From Arthrobacter sp. B1I2 (GTDB taxonomy: Bacteria > Actinomycetota > Actinomycetes > Actinomycetales > Micrococcaceae), in contig NZ_JAUSYC010000001.1 of assembly GCF_030816485.1 (NCBI RefSeq), positions 4,216,001 through 4,280,000 on the forward strand: a stretch of 64,000 bases of DNA, given 5' to 3'. Numbering within the stretch: the stretch's first letter is position 1; every line of letters begins with the position of its first letter. Made by a program: the position numbers and the translations under genes. Of the stretch, positions 34,347 to 42,937 are shown one piece after another. Below the pieces are notes generated by a model that searched no databases, was not told the DNA's origin, and saw only the letters and a program-made list of their open reading frames with translations.

Positions 34347-35123
34347 TCAGGAACCTATGTTCCACCGCGTCTCCTGGACCAGCCGCGCGGGGTCCAGAAT
34401 GACGATGCCGGTCCGGCCGGTGTGAACAATGCCTTCGTGCCGTAGCTCCCGCAGAATCCTCACCACAACTTCTCGGGCCGTCCCCACAGCCTCCGCGAGT
34501 TCACTCTGCGATGCCGTAACGACCAGCTCGGTATCAAGCTTCGGGCCAGCGCGGACGTGTTCTGACGCCAGCTCGGAGGCCAAATCGAGCAAATGCCGGG
34601 CCATCCGCTGCCGGACGCTGGCGAAGGCGCTGTCGGGAATCTCGTAGATGAAAGTCAGGACCCGTTGGCTGAGTTCCTCGAGCAGGGCAACGGCGACTTT
34701 CGAATCCTCATTTACGATTTGGCGTACGTTTTCCGGCGACAGGCTCAACAGCTTCGTCGCTGTCAGCGTCTGGAGGGAAGCCGGTAGGGAGAATTTCGAG
34801 GCAAACAGCGATGCTGCGCCGAGAAGGGACCCTGACCGACAGTAGCGGATGGTCATGGTGCGCCCGTCCGGATCTCTGACAAAGACTCTGACCACACCAG
34901 ACACGACCAGCTCCAGGTGCGGATTCGTATCACCCTCGCGGTGCGTGACCGTTCGGGCCGGGATATCTTTGCGCTGGGCCCCTGCGAGCAACTTGCGCAG
35001 ACTATTGGGCGCGACCTGGTGAAGGCTGGAAACGCTAATGGCCTTTAAGACGTCAGCATCCACAATGCACCAATTCTTGGTGTGCTTAGCGGCAGCCTGT
35101 GATTGAACGCTGCAGATGGGCAA
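34347..35123 (-). CDS. Crp/Fnr-family transcriptional regulator
   Basis: The 258-residue protein has a cyclic-nucleotide-binding-like beta barrel at about 40-150 (VVSGVVRVFVRDPDGRTMTIRYCRSGSLLGAASLF) and a C-terminal winged helix at about 175-245 with the recognition helix TASQSELAEAVGTAREVVVRILRELRHEG. Ligand residues are not diagnostic, so the signal cannot be named. The start is uncertain: the first 25 residues look poorly conserved and a GTG further in (VDADVLKAI) is possible. It is 60 bases upstream of the monooxygenase on the same strand and probably controls it. Confidence 0.8.
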   Translation of the reverse strand: MPICSVQSQAAAKHTKNWCIVDADVLKAISVSSLHQVAPNSLRKLLAGAQRKDIPARTVTHREGDTNPHLELVVSGVVRVFVRDPDGRTMTIRYCRSGSLLGAASLFASKFSLPASLQTLTATKLLSLSPENVRQIVNEDSKVAVALLEELSQRVLTFIYEIPDSAFASVRQRMARHLLDLASELASEHVRAGPKLDTELVVTASQSELAEAVGTAREVVVRILRELRHEGIVHTGRTGIVILDPARLVQETRWNIGS

Positions 35124-35282
35124 CAGGGCAGCCCTCGGAACTGGTCACTCCGCTCCCCTACACCGGGGTCTGCCCAGCGTATGGTCATCCGAATATGGCC
35201 GCAACAAGGGCGGGGCGTTGTCGTTTTTCCCACTGCCGAGCGGACGATTCCGCTGTAGACCAGCGGAGGAGTTCACAGCAAC

Positions 35283-35340
35283 TGGTTCAGTCGACAAGCA
35301 CCCCGGGCTTCGCCTCGTCAGATGCTTTAACCGGCTCGAA
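35283..35340 (-). pseudogene. Scrap of permease 3' end
   Basis: About 55 bases (GTTCAGTCGACAAGCACC, then GGCTTCGCCTCGTCAG) resemble the 3' end of the permease gene at 58686-58740 (GTTAGTCGATGAGCACC, GGCTTGGCCTCGTCGG). The scrap runs straight into the second GntR relic. It is too short to code for anything. Confidence 0.5.
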
Positions 35341-35349
35341 ACGTTCCCA

Positions 35350-35584
35350 GACCGCCGTCGAGGTCTACCACGAGACCCTCGCGTAGCTGTATGACTACTT
35401 CATCCCATATCCCATCGAGAAGCTGCACAAGTCCAATCACGAAGACATCGCGCTCGTGGCGGCGCTCCGCGCCGGTCATGTTCAAGAAGCGGTGGAAGTT
35501 GCCCGGAAGCACGTGGACATCCTGCACCGGACGATGTTTATAGGTCTGGCGGACGGCGGAGCTGAAGCCGGCAAGCATGGCTGA
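35350..35584 (+). pseudogene. Decayed GntR FCD-domain 3' copy, scar 2
   Basis: This is a second, shorter copy of the gntR 3' end (ACCGCCGTCGAGGTCTACCA, then ATCCCATCGAGAAGCTGCAC, then the RKHVDILHRTMF coding end), again in the orientation of the intact gene. An in-frame TAG replaces part of the AELYDY region. It ends in its own TGA. It lies directly beside the permease scrap and before the HTH/GIY-YIG gene. Confidence 0.8.
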
Positions 35585-35682
35585 ATGAATAGGTTCTAGC
35601 CCAAACCCCGCCGCATCGGAGTGCTAATTCGCTACGCCGCGCCTGGTATTGCAAAGCTCCCGCGGTAGGGCAGGATTTCCAC

Positions 35683-36406
35683 GTGGACGAGTATTCATTC
35701 AGCGCTGAAGAAGCTGCCGCCATTCTTGGGATGAGCGCGAAGACGCTACGGCAGAGGCTGCGTGACGAACGCCCCGCGGGTGCTCGACAGATTCCTCCCC
35801 AACATGGAGGCAATTGGTTCCTCAGGCGAAGCTACGTCGAGCAACTCGCAGCACAACGCGGACGGCGTATTCCTAATCTCTCGGCATTTTCACCTGACCA
35901 ACTGACTTCAACCCATCTGCCTGCAGTCGAAAAGCCTAGTCCCAAGCCTGCCTTAGCCCGTGCAACAGCCGACCCATCTCATGGCACCTGGTCCCAATGG
36001 ATTCCGTTCAGCGAGGCCCTCAAAGTGGCTCCGCGCTTCCCGGGCGTCTACATGTTCCGGATTGCAGCAGAAGCTCATCTAGGCCCTGTCTATATAGGCA
36101 TGGCGGGAGAACGGAAAGGCAACGGTCTCCGTGGCCGGCTGGCAATCTACGCAAGCGGCAAGGGAGCCGGATCCGGCTTGGGAGAACATGCATTTTGACA
36201 GGGCACTGGAAGATCCGAAGTGGCTCCAAGCGCGACTGGACGAAGCTCTTGCGGGCACTCCAATGAGGGCAAAGGAGGCAGCGCGTTCAGCAATTGATCA
36301 CGCAGGACTGGAAGTTCGTTGGCAGACGGCCGAGACCAGAGCCCAGGCCCTTCAGCTGGAGGCTCAACTGATCAGCGAATACAGGAATCAGCTCTGGAAC
36401 CGCTGA
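35683..36406 (+). pseudogene. HTH plus GIY-YIG-like protein, single-base frameshift
   Basis: The first frame encodes a MerR/excisionase-like HTH (AEEAAAILGMSAKTLRQRLRDE, about 8-29). A GIY-YIG-like core follows (FPGVYMF ... GPVYIGMAGERKGNGLRGRL, about 121-150). It stops at TGA right after LGEHAF. The next frame continues the same domain without a break (DRALEDPKWLQARLDEAL ... LISEYRNQLWNR). The join is at TTTT near 36193, where one extra T explains the shift, and 724 bases is one more than a multiple of three. GIY-YIG domains cut DNA. The gene may be inactive, or the base may be a sequencing error. Confidence 0.7.
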
Positions 36407-36415
36407 TACGGCAGG

Positions 36416-36430
36416 GGACCCCGCGGGTCC
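36416..36430. terminator. Short hairpin between convergent genes
   Basis: GGACCC and GGGTCC pair around CGC, followed by TTT. It lies between the convergent GIY-YIG and zinc-ribbon membrane protein genes and could serve both. Confidence 0.45.
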
Positions 36431-36455
36431 TTTGCGGTGCTCTCCAGGACCTCTA

Positions 36456-37181
36456 TCAGCTACCGAGGTGCCATGAATAGCTAGCATCGTTCCAATTGAC
36501 AGTTGCGGAAAACCGGTATCCCGAGGATGACCCGTCGGCCTCAGTCTCGTTGACTGCGATGCATTGAAACGTGCCCGTTATGGCCGTCAAGTCATCGGAA
36601 GAACCTCCACCAAGAGGAGTACACGATGCCCGGGTGATTGGACCCTCGAGGACTCCTTTCGCCACGCGAGACTCTGCGTCTTTCAGTATGGAATCCTCAA
36701 GGGAGGTAACTATCAGCTTTCGCTGAGCGCGCTTGGTTGCATCAGCTGCTTGTTTGGCAGCGGCCGCGGCCTGGGATGCCCGTGTAGCTTCTGCCTGCCG
36801 CTTGTTTTCGGCTTCGGCCGCTGACGCTGCGGCAGCTTGCTCGGCATTGATCTGATTCGTGTGCTGGATACTAAGTGAGATGCCGATCCCCGCGACCGCG
36901 ATGACGATGACGGCTGCCGCTATAGCCACGAGGCGCCTATTCAGACTCGCAAAGCCTCGTCGAGCGACATAGGGGGTGCCGCAACCTGGGCAGTAGCCAC
37001 CAACGGTCAAAGATTGCACACTACATTTACGGCAGACCTTCGTCTGTGGCTCTGGGGAATCCGTTGATTCTGGTGTGCCGGCAGGGAACGATTCGTTTTT
37101 CAAGCCGGGGGCATCTTCCTGAGGCTCCCCAGGACGATGCTGACCGCCCTGCGGTGAATTGTTAGTTGCTGAAGTCGTCAC
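36456..37181 (-). CDS. Zinc-ribbon single-pass membrane protein
   Basis: The 241-residue protein has a disordered N-terminus and then a zinc ribbon, CRKCSV ... YCPGCGTPY (about 50-71). One membrane helix follows (LVAIAAAVIVIAVAGIGISL, about 87-106), then an Ala/Gln-rich coiled coil (about 112-150) and a C-terminal domain of about 85 residues with two cysteines. The ribbon would be inside the cell and the C-terminal domain outside. The GTG start has AGGAAG upstream. A DUF4234 membrane gene lies just upstream on the same strand. Function unknown. Confidence 0.7.
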   Translation of the reverse strand: MTTSATNNSPQGGQHRPGEPQEDAPGLKNESFPAGTPESTDSPEPQTKVCRKCSVQSLTVGGYCPGCGTPYVARRGFASLNRRLVAIAAAVIVIAVAGIGISLSIQHTNQINAEQAAAASAAEAENKRQAEATRASQAAAAAKQAADATKRAQRKLIVTSLEDSILKDAESRVAKGVLEGPITRASCTPLGGGSSDDLTAITGTFQCIAVNETEADGSSSGYRFSATVNWNDASYSWHLGS

Positions 37182-37227
37182 AGTGCATCTTCCTATGCCC
37201 GGTTTTGCGAATCTGTCAGATAGACAG

Positions 37228-37557
37228 TTAGACGGAAGCAGGCAAGCTCAGCGGCGCCGGTGCAACCTTTCGGTTGAACTCGTGCTGCACAATTGCTGAG
37301 CCGATGGAACCCAAGAGAAACATCAGCCAAAAAGCTGCGTGACGTCCCAGGCCTCGGCGCGTGAAAGCCTCGACGCCGACCGAGTACTTCCAGAGCCATA
37401 CGATGTTGGCGATGGGCACAATAAGCAGCCAGGCGGTCGGTATCGCAGTGCCGAACCTATTCATCTCGTTCTTTGTTTTTACGCTCCACACCAAGGAATA
37501 GATGCCAAATGTGATGAGAGGCAAAAGTAGCGGTGCTGCAATGCTGCGGTATTTCAT
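37228..37557 (-). CDS. DUF4234-like membrane protein
   Basis: The 109-residue protein begins with LLLPLITFGIYSLVWSVKTKNEMNRFG, the recognisable first helix and following charged stretch of DUF4234 proteins. Two more hydrophobic helices follow (AWLLIVPIANIVWLWKY and FWLMFLLGSIGSAIV). It has an AGGAGA site before the ATG. It probably forms a small integral membrane protein with both ends inside or outside; no function is known for the family. It is likely cotranscribed with the zinc-ribbon membrane protein. Confidence 0.75.
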   Translation of the reverse strand: MKYRSIAAPLLLPLITFGIYSLVWSVKTKNEMNRFGTAIPTAWLLIVPIANIVWLWKYSVGVEAFTRRGLGRHAAFWLMFLLGSIGSAIVQHEFNRKVAPAPLSLPASV

Positions 37558-37787
37558 GATTCTCCTAGGTACGTTTCATGGAACTTTCGGAGCAATGCCT
37601 TTGGCGCAGCAACGCGTCATAGATTTCCCCCCAAAAATGACTGTATTCGCTGGCCGTCGTGGTCGAGGACGAACCTGCGAAAATCTTGAGGTGATCCTGT
37701 GGAAAACGTCATATTCAAGAGTCGCAGTGACTTTTTCCTTGAGTGGTTACCAGCCGCTCCGGCCGCCCATCATCCTCGAAGCCCGGA

Positions 37788-37813
37788 GGCGGTGGCACTC
37801 CACTGCCACCGCC
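37788..37813. terminator. Strong hairpin in the gap before the AAA+ operon
   Basis: GGCGGTGGCA and TGCCACCGCC form a perfect 10-base stem with a 6-base loop. There is no strong T run directly after it, though GTTTTCG follows about ten bases later. It may be a terminator or a processing signal. No coding sequence is seen in the rest of this roughly 370-base gap. Confidence 0.45.
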
Positions 37814-37854
37814 GTCGGATGTTTTCGTGATTGTCGTAGTGCCAGCCCACTTTT

Positions 37855-37876
37855 AACTTTTACCGAGGTGAAAGTT
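37855..37876. promoter_or_regulatory. Palindrome upstream of the AAA+ operon
   Basis: AACTTTTACC and GGTGAAAGTT form a 22-base palindrome with one mismatch, about 50 bases before the GTG of the AAA+ gene. A smaller palindrome, TTGTGACACAA, lies at 37898-37908. Either could be an operator for the five-gene operon. Confidence 0.45.
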
Positions 37877-37926
37877 AGTGGGATATGCTTCCTCGTGTTG
37901 TGACACAAGTTACGTTGGGGGCATAA

Positions 37927-39567
37927 GTGAATTCAAAGACGCCGCTGAAGTTCGGGGCCACGCTGGTGGAGTTGATCCGGGCCAGGCACCCGATCCTTCT
38001 CGTCGAGACCCATGAAGGTGACAGGGTGGTCGCTGCAGCGGAAGCCGTCGCGGTCAGCCCAGACATACGTCGCCAGCGGCGTGTCGTCACATACACCGTT
38101 TCACGAGGATTGCATGCCCCCGGTCAAATGACGGGAAAGCCCACCGCTCCCGACGCTGCCCTGGCAGAAGCGATAAAGGCTCAAGAGCCGACCATCTTCG
38201 TCTTCTTCGATCTGCACCACTTCCTAGGGTCGCAGGGCCGCCCAGCCGAGCCCACCATGGTACGTGCAGTGCAGGACGCAGCGACTGCGTTTCGCACGGG
38301 AGAGGTCCCGCACACCCTTATCATCGTTTCTCCCGGCATGACGCTTCCGCCCGACTTGGAAAAGGAAGTAACTGTTGTCGACCTTCCTTTGCCTACGGCA
38401 GGGGAAATTGAGGGTGTCCTGGATGAGATAGTCAGCGCGAATGCGGCATCGATCGTCGTCGATCTGAGCACCGACGATCGTCAGAGGCTTATTCAAGCAG
38501 CGCAAGGCCTCACACTTGGCGAGGCAGAGAACGCCTTCGCCCGTGCCATCGCCACGGACCGTCGGTTGGACGCGTCGGACATCGCGCTGGTCCTTGATGA
38601 AAAGCGGCAAACAATCAGGAAGTCAGGACTGCTGGAGTTCATCACGCCAGAGGGTTCGATGAACGACGTCGGAGGCCTGGAAAACCTGAAGAAATGGCTG
38701 CAAAAGAGGAACGGCTCCTGGCTGCCTGAAGCGCAGCGCTGGTCCATCCCGGCGCCGAAAGGTGTCCTCATCACCGGCATCCCCGGCTGCGGCAAGAGCC
38801 TTACCGCAACATGCATGGCTACCCTCTGGGGCCTGCCCTTACTCCGCCTTGACGTCGGCCGGGTCTTCTCCGGCCTCGTAGGATCCAGCGAGCAAAATAT
38901 GCGAGGAGCGCTAAGGCTGGCTGAGGCCGTCTCGCCCTCCATTTTGTGGATAGATGAAATTGAAAAGGGCTTTGGTTCAAGCGGCGGTGGAGACTCGGGC
39001 ACCAGCCAGCGCGTCTTCGGTACATTTCTGACCTGGATGCAGGAGAAAAAGAACCCGGTCTTCGTCATCGCCACCGCGAATAAGATCGATACCCTTCCGC
39101 CGGAGTTCCTTCGCAAAGGCCGCTTCGACGAGATCTTCTTCGTGGACCTGCCAACTAGAGAGGAACGGGTCCACATTTGGCGCATCCAGCTCGAAAGGAG
39201 ACTCACCGCGGGATCTGCGGCCAGTGGCGATTTCGAGATCAACAACGACTCCCTGGGTTTCCTTGCGGAACATACGGAAGGTTTCTCAGGCGCAGAAATT
39301 GCCGAAGCGGTCGTGAGTGCATGCTTCGAGGCTTATTCGGAGCGCCGGCGGCTAAACGAAAAAGACCTCCGCCGGGCGATCACCAACACGGTTCCCTTGT
39401 CGGTCACCCAAGCCGAGCAGATCAAGGGAGTCCGAGATTGGGCTTCACAGCGTGCCGTGGCAGCAACGTCGACAAGTTCCAGGGGTGATTACTCGACCAG
39501 CGGGTCAGCAGCGCCGGCAGACGTGAACTCTTGGCGTGGTGGTCGGCAGATCGACTTTGGGGACTAG
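37927..39567 (+). CDS. Ycf46-like AAA+ ATPase
   Basis: The 546-residue protein has an N-terminal degenerate domain (about 10-230, VELIRARHPILLVETHEGDRV ... FVFFDLHHFL) and an AAA+ module (245-480). The AAA+ module shows Walker A GIPGCGKS at 284-291, Walker B WIDEIE at 341-346, a sensor-like FVIATAN and an arginine-finger-like RKGRFDEIFF. This two-part layout is that of Ycf46. The tail (490-546) is Ser/Thr-rich and disordered. The GTG start has GGGGG upstream. The following DUF1257-like and DUF2997-like genes are its usual companions, so it probably remodels or loads an assembly containing them. The target is unknown. Confidence 0.85.
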   Translation: MNSKTPLKFGATLVELIRARHPILLVETHEGDRVVAAAEAVAVSPDIRRQRRVVTYTVSRGLHAPGQMTGKPTAPDAALAEAIKAQEPTIFVFFDLHHFLGSQGRPAEPTMVRAVQDAATAFRTGEVPHTLIIVSPGMTLPPDLEKEVTVVDLPLPTAGEIEGVLDEIVSANAASIVVDLSTDDRQRLIQAAQGLTLGEAENAFARAIATDRRLDASDIALVLDEKRQTIRKSGLLEFITPEGSMNDVGGLENLKKWLQKRNGSWLPEAQRWSIPAPKGVLITGIPGCGKSLTATCMATLWGLPLLRLDVGRVFSGLVGSSEQNMRGALRLAEAVSPSILWIDEIEKGFGSSGGGDSGTSQRVFGTFLTWMQEKKNPVFVIATANKIDTLPPEFLRKGRFDEIFFVDLPTREERVHIWRIQLERRLTAGSAASGDFEINNDSLGFLAEHTEGFSGAEIAEAVVSACFEAYSERRRLNEKDLRRAITNTVPLSVTQAEQIKGVRDWASQRAVAATSTSSRGDYSTSGSAAPADVNSWRGGRQIDFGD

Positions 39568-39570
39568 GCC

Positions 39571-39999
39571 ATGAGTCTCGAAGTTCTACTCATCCCCCTT
39601 GGGATTGCTGCCATTGCCGCTATCCGTGAAGCACGTAGCACTGATCTCTGCGAGAAGTGCAAGACCACCCGAATCAAAGACCAACAGCTTTTGCATGACG
39701 CGCTCCTGGCCATGGGCGCCACCAGCCTTAGCGCCGGCGAAGGTCGCATCACAGGCGACAGCCCCTACGGCCGGATCACTTTCCAGCGCATCGGTGAAGT
39801 GTTCCTCGGGCGTGTCGATGGCGCCAACGACCAGGTGACTGGCAACATGCTCGCCGCATTGGACATGAGCGTTGGCGCCTTGCTGCAGCAGAGAACGATC
39901 GCATCCCTTCACGCCCGGGCCGCGGAAATTGGGATGACCCTGGTCTCACAGACCGCGGCCAACGGTGAAGTCCAACTCGTTTTTGAACAGGCCACATGA
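39571..39999 (+). CDS. DUF1257 (Ycf35)-like protein
   Basis: The 142-residue protein shares the DUF1257/Ycf35 pattern: TRIKDQQLLHDALLAMGA (about 34-51), a middle beta region with an ITFQRIGEVFLGRVDG stretch, and the C-terminal HARAAEIGMTLVSQTAANGEVQLVFEQ. It has an extra N-terminal hydrophobic helix and a CEKC pair. The ATG is three bases after the AAA+ stop, and its own stop overlaps the next start. The family accompanies Ycf46-like ATPases in cyanobacteria and other bacteria; its biochemical role is not established. Confidence 0.7.
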   Translation: MSLEVLLIPLGIAAIAAIREARSTDLCEKCKTTRIKDQQLLHDALLAMGATSLSAGEGRITGDSPYGRITFQRIGEVFLGRVDGANDQVTGNMLAALDMSVGALLQQRTIASLHARAAEIGMTLVSQTAANGEVQLVFEQAT

Positions 40000-40220
40000 T
40001 GCAAAAGAAGACCATAACTATTACGGTTTCAGCCTCAGGATCCATCACTGCTGAGGCCAACGGCCCCGGCCCAGCCTGCGTAGATGAGCTGGCAGCGATT
40101 CAGGCCCTCCTGCCCGACGCGGTCATCGCGGATTCACGCCTGACACCTGCCTACTTCCAAACCGCCACTCAGTCAGTGGCGACTCAGCAGCTACAGCACG
40201 AGGAGGACAACGGACGATGA
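39996..40220 (+). CDS. DUF2997-like small protein
   Basis: The 74-residue protein begins with a beta hairpin KKTITITVSASGSITAEANGPG. A Cys-containing helix ACVDELAAIQALL follows, matching DUF2997 proteins in which a single Cys precedes the helix. The tail is polar. Starts and stops overlap on both sides (ATGA). The small size and fixed linkage to DUF1257 and AAA+ genes suggest a peptide substrate or carrier. That reading is inference. Confidence 0.65.
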   Translation: MMQKKTITITVSASGSITAEANGPGPACVDELAAIQALLPDAVIADSRLTPAYFQTATQSVATQQLQHEEDNGR

Positions 40221-41020
40221 CGCCCGAAGAAAAGCTCTGTTCACGAACATGGAGACTGCGGAACAGTGCCGGAGTCCTGTGGAGTATCCTCTCCTTCGGA
40301 TTGCTTACGGGCGTCGGATTCCTCATCCGCGGGGTGAAAGCCAAGAACAAGCTGTGGATCCGGATGGGCATAGGCTTCCTCGTCCTGGGAGTAGGCCTCA
40401 TGGTGGCGACCGGAACGTATGACGCCGGCACGAAGGAAGCACCCATCCGCTCCACGGCGAGCACCATATGGGGTTGGATATGGTTCCTCACGTTCATCGG
40501 TGGAATCGTGGCAACCTTCATTACCAACCGGAAATGGCTGGTGTGGAAAGCACATGCCGGCGACACCAAGTGGTACGCCCAGACCGGCAGCTACACGCCC
40601 TCGCTTACTACCAACCCTGCTGCGGGTTACGACCACAACGCCGCGGCGGCCGCCTTTAGGTCAGTAGTTCCTCCACCTTCGGCGCCACCTGTCCAGCCCG
40701 CCCCACCGGCCCAAACCTTTGTTCCAAGTACCTCAAGTTCAACGATTGATGTGAACTCAGCATCAGCCCAGGACTTGGTTGCCGCCCTCGGCATCGATCA
40801 CACTACGGCCGGACGAATTGTGGAGGCACGTCACAGCCAAGGAGTGTTCACCTCCTTTGAGCAGCTCATGTCCAAGGCTCAGGTACAACCGCACGTTCTG
40901 ATTCCTCATAGGCAGAAGCTCGTCTTCGGAGACACGGGCGGCGCGGCTACACCTCCCCCTGTTCAGCCGCCGCCGACAAGGCGCAGCGCAAATCAAGCAG
41001 CCCGTAGACTCGACCTTTGA
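40217..41020 (+). CDS. Three-TM protein with ComEA-like helix-hairpin-helix
   Basis: The 267-residue protein has three membrane helices (about 20-38, 47-66 and 84-103). A Pro-rich linker (150-175) follows, then a helix-hairpin-helix pair of the ComEA type, IDVNSASAQDLVAALGIDHTTAGRIVEARHSQG (about 177-209), with a second hairpin to about 237. ComEA binds DNA at the cell surface, but here the HhH may bind a partner or nucleic acid inside the cell. It overlaps the DUF2997-like gene upstream and the radical-SAM gene downstream by four bases each. A membrane-tied DNA-binding part in this operon is unexpected. Confidence 0.75.
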   Translation: MTPEEKLCSRTWRLRNSAGVLWSILSFGLLTGVGFLIRGVKAKNKLWIRMGIGFLVLGVGLMVATGTYDAGTKEAPIRSTASTIWGWIWFLTFIGGIVATFITNRKWLVWKAHAGDTKWYAQTGSYTPSLTTNPAAGYDHNAAAAAFRSVVPPPSAPPVQPAPPAQTFVPSTSSSTIDVNSASAQDLVAALGIDHTTAGRIVEARHSQGVFTSFEQLMSKAQVQPHVLIPHRQKLVFGDTGGAATPPPVQPPPTRRSANQAARRLDL

Positions 41021-41685
41021 GCACAGAAGTACTGCGCATCGCACGAGTCCTTCACGGCACCACAGCCGAAGGCCCTGGACTGCGCAGCGCCATCTGGTTC
41101 CAGGGTTGCAGCATTCGCTGCACGGGGTGCATCAACCCGCACCTCTTCAGCCCTAACGGCGGAAGCGACATGACGGTCAGCGACATCGTCCTGGGTGCCG
41201 TAGCCGGCGGAGTCGAGGGTCTCACGCTCATCGGGGGTGAGCCCTTTGACCAGCCTTCCGCTGGGGCGCAGCTGGCCAGGGAGGCGCAGGAACACGGACT
41301 CGGTGTCATCGCTTTCTCCGGCTACGAGTACGAGACACTGCGGGACAGGGACCAAGACACTAAGAGGTTCCTTGCCGGGATTGATCTGCTCGTCGACGGC
41401 CCGTACCAGGCGTGGAACCAGGAAACAGACCGAGCCTTGGTGGGTTCCACCAACCAACGCTTTATCCACATTTCCGACCGTTACGGCTCCTATCAGCCTG
41501 AGATTGCTGCCAACCGTGTGGATATACGCGTTCTTCCTGACGGTTCTATCGACGTGGCCGGCTTCCTTGACATGGACAACCTCAAGAACCTGCTCGAAGC
41601 AACGGGAACGAGCAGAAAGGCTCGGAGGGCACCCCTTGAGAACAGCGACGACAAGTTGAGCAGGCACCAACCCTTTTCTCCATAG
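41017..41685 (+). CDS. Radical-SAM activase-like protein
   Basis: The 222-residue protein starts at TTG overlapping the previous stop (TTGA). It has the CX3CX2C cluster motif (C31, C35, C38 in GCSIRCTGCINP), then LTLIGGEPFDQP and later ISDRYG. The layout resembles NrdG/PflA activating enzymes, which use a 4Fe-4S cluster and S-adenosylmethionine to install a glycyl radical or modify a peptide. No glycyl-radical enzyme is in the window, so the target may be a product of its own operon, for example the DUF2997-like peptide. That idea is inference. Confidence 0.82.
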   Translation: MSTEVLRIARVLHGTTAEGPGLRSAIWFQGCSIRCTGCINPHLFSPNGGSDMTVSDIVLGAVAGGVEGLTLIGGEPFDQPSAGAQLAREAQEHGLGVIAFSGYEYETLRDRDQDTKRFLAGIDLLVDGPYQAWNQETDRALVGSTNQRFIHISDRYGSYQPEIAANRVDIRVLPDGSIDVAGFLDMDNLKNLLEATGTSRKARRAPLENSDDKLSRHQPFSP

Positions 41686-41848
41686 AGCGCGCAGTCCTGC
41701 ACATAGGACGCGCTCTGTTGCCCGAGGCCGACTCTTCCCAAAGGTGACGCCGAAAATCGCCCCCGAATCCTCGTCCCGACGGCCTGACCTGTCCGTAAGC
41801 TTGGCCCTGCGCCCGGACTCGACGAGCAACGTTATGTAAAGGCTGTAC

Positions 41849-42687
41849 ATGGACAACGATCCCTCGGGCGAACTGAGACTTGGCACCTATTTCAAGCCGC
41901 TGGGCTGGCACACGACGACGTAGTAGTCATCCGGCACACGCTCAATTCTGGTGGCTTGGAGACCAGGGCGGATGCCATGGGTGCGAACCTTTTGCCCTAT
42001 ACACGGGAACAGGGGCACAACAACAAGCTCGGAAGAACACCTCCCAAGATCTGGCTAAATTTTCTGGCCACCTCCGGCAGGCGGGCACGGTTCATCACCG
42101 CCTTTGAGAACCACGGGGAGGTTCACGGCGAACGAACGGACATTTGGCGCTTCTTTGACCTGCGGCCCTCTCCTGTTTTCTCCGCTATGGCAGACCGCCT
42201 CGTTATTGAGTGGACGGCGGACACAGTGAACTGGGCGAAGGCAGGCGAGACCGCAAGTCTTATGCCCGTGGTCGAGATAGCCGACCCGCAAACCGAGCCG
42301 TTTCCCGGCTTCGACTTGCTTCTCATCAGCTACGGGGAACTCCAAGCGGTGGTCGCCGATGACCGATACAGTCAGTGGCGGACAGCTCTCAGTTCCGTTC
42401 AGGGGATCTACCTCATCTCCGACACGAAGACAGGCAAACTTTACGTCGGCAAGGCCGATGGGGCCGAACGCTTCCTGGGCCGCTGGAGTGGTTACGCCAA
42501 GAATGGCCACGGCGGAAACGTCGCCCTCCGCGAACTTGCCGGAGCCGATGCCGACCACGCACGACACTTCCGGTTCAGCATCCTGCGGGTCTTCGCCCCC
42601 AGCGCCACCACTGCTCAAGTGGATGCGGCCGAAGCCCACTTCAAGAGGGCACTGCTCTCACGCCAAACCGGCAATAACCGGAACTAA
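41849..42687 (+). pseudogene. GIY-YIG endonuclease-like gene, single-base frameshift
   Basis: The ATG at 41849 begins MDNDPSGELRLGTYFK and soon stops. The next frame, from about 41895, continues the domain as AAGLAHDDVVVIRHTLNSGG with no start codon of its own. Adding one G at AAGCCGCTGGG restores a single 279-residue protein; the 839 bases are one short of a multiple of three. The C-terminal half has the GIY-YIG core, GIYLISDTKTGKLYVGKADG, followed by RWSGYAKNGHGGN. It resembles Eco29kI-like restriction or related nucleases. No methyltransferase partner is adjacent. It could be inactivated or a sequencing artefact. Confidence 0.75.
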
Positions 42688-42937
42688 TGGCCATGACGGG
42701 TCACCTAAAGCGGCATCACGACACTCGTGACTTGTTTGATGCGCCATTTCGCGTTCCAGCTAGAGGCGGTCGTCCTTGACGTCACACCTCGCCACCTGAA
42801 ATCCGTCTGCGCGTGATCCCTTGGGCAACGGACAAGAAAGGCCTCCTCGTGGATCGCACTTCAGCAGTTCCGCTCCGCTCAGGGGTCTTTCTTGACATCT
42901 ATCGAACCGGCATTCTTACGGGGAACGCGTAATGCAC

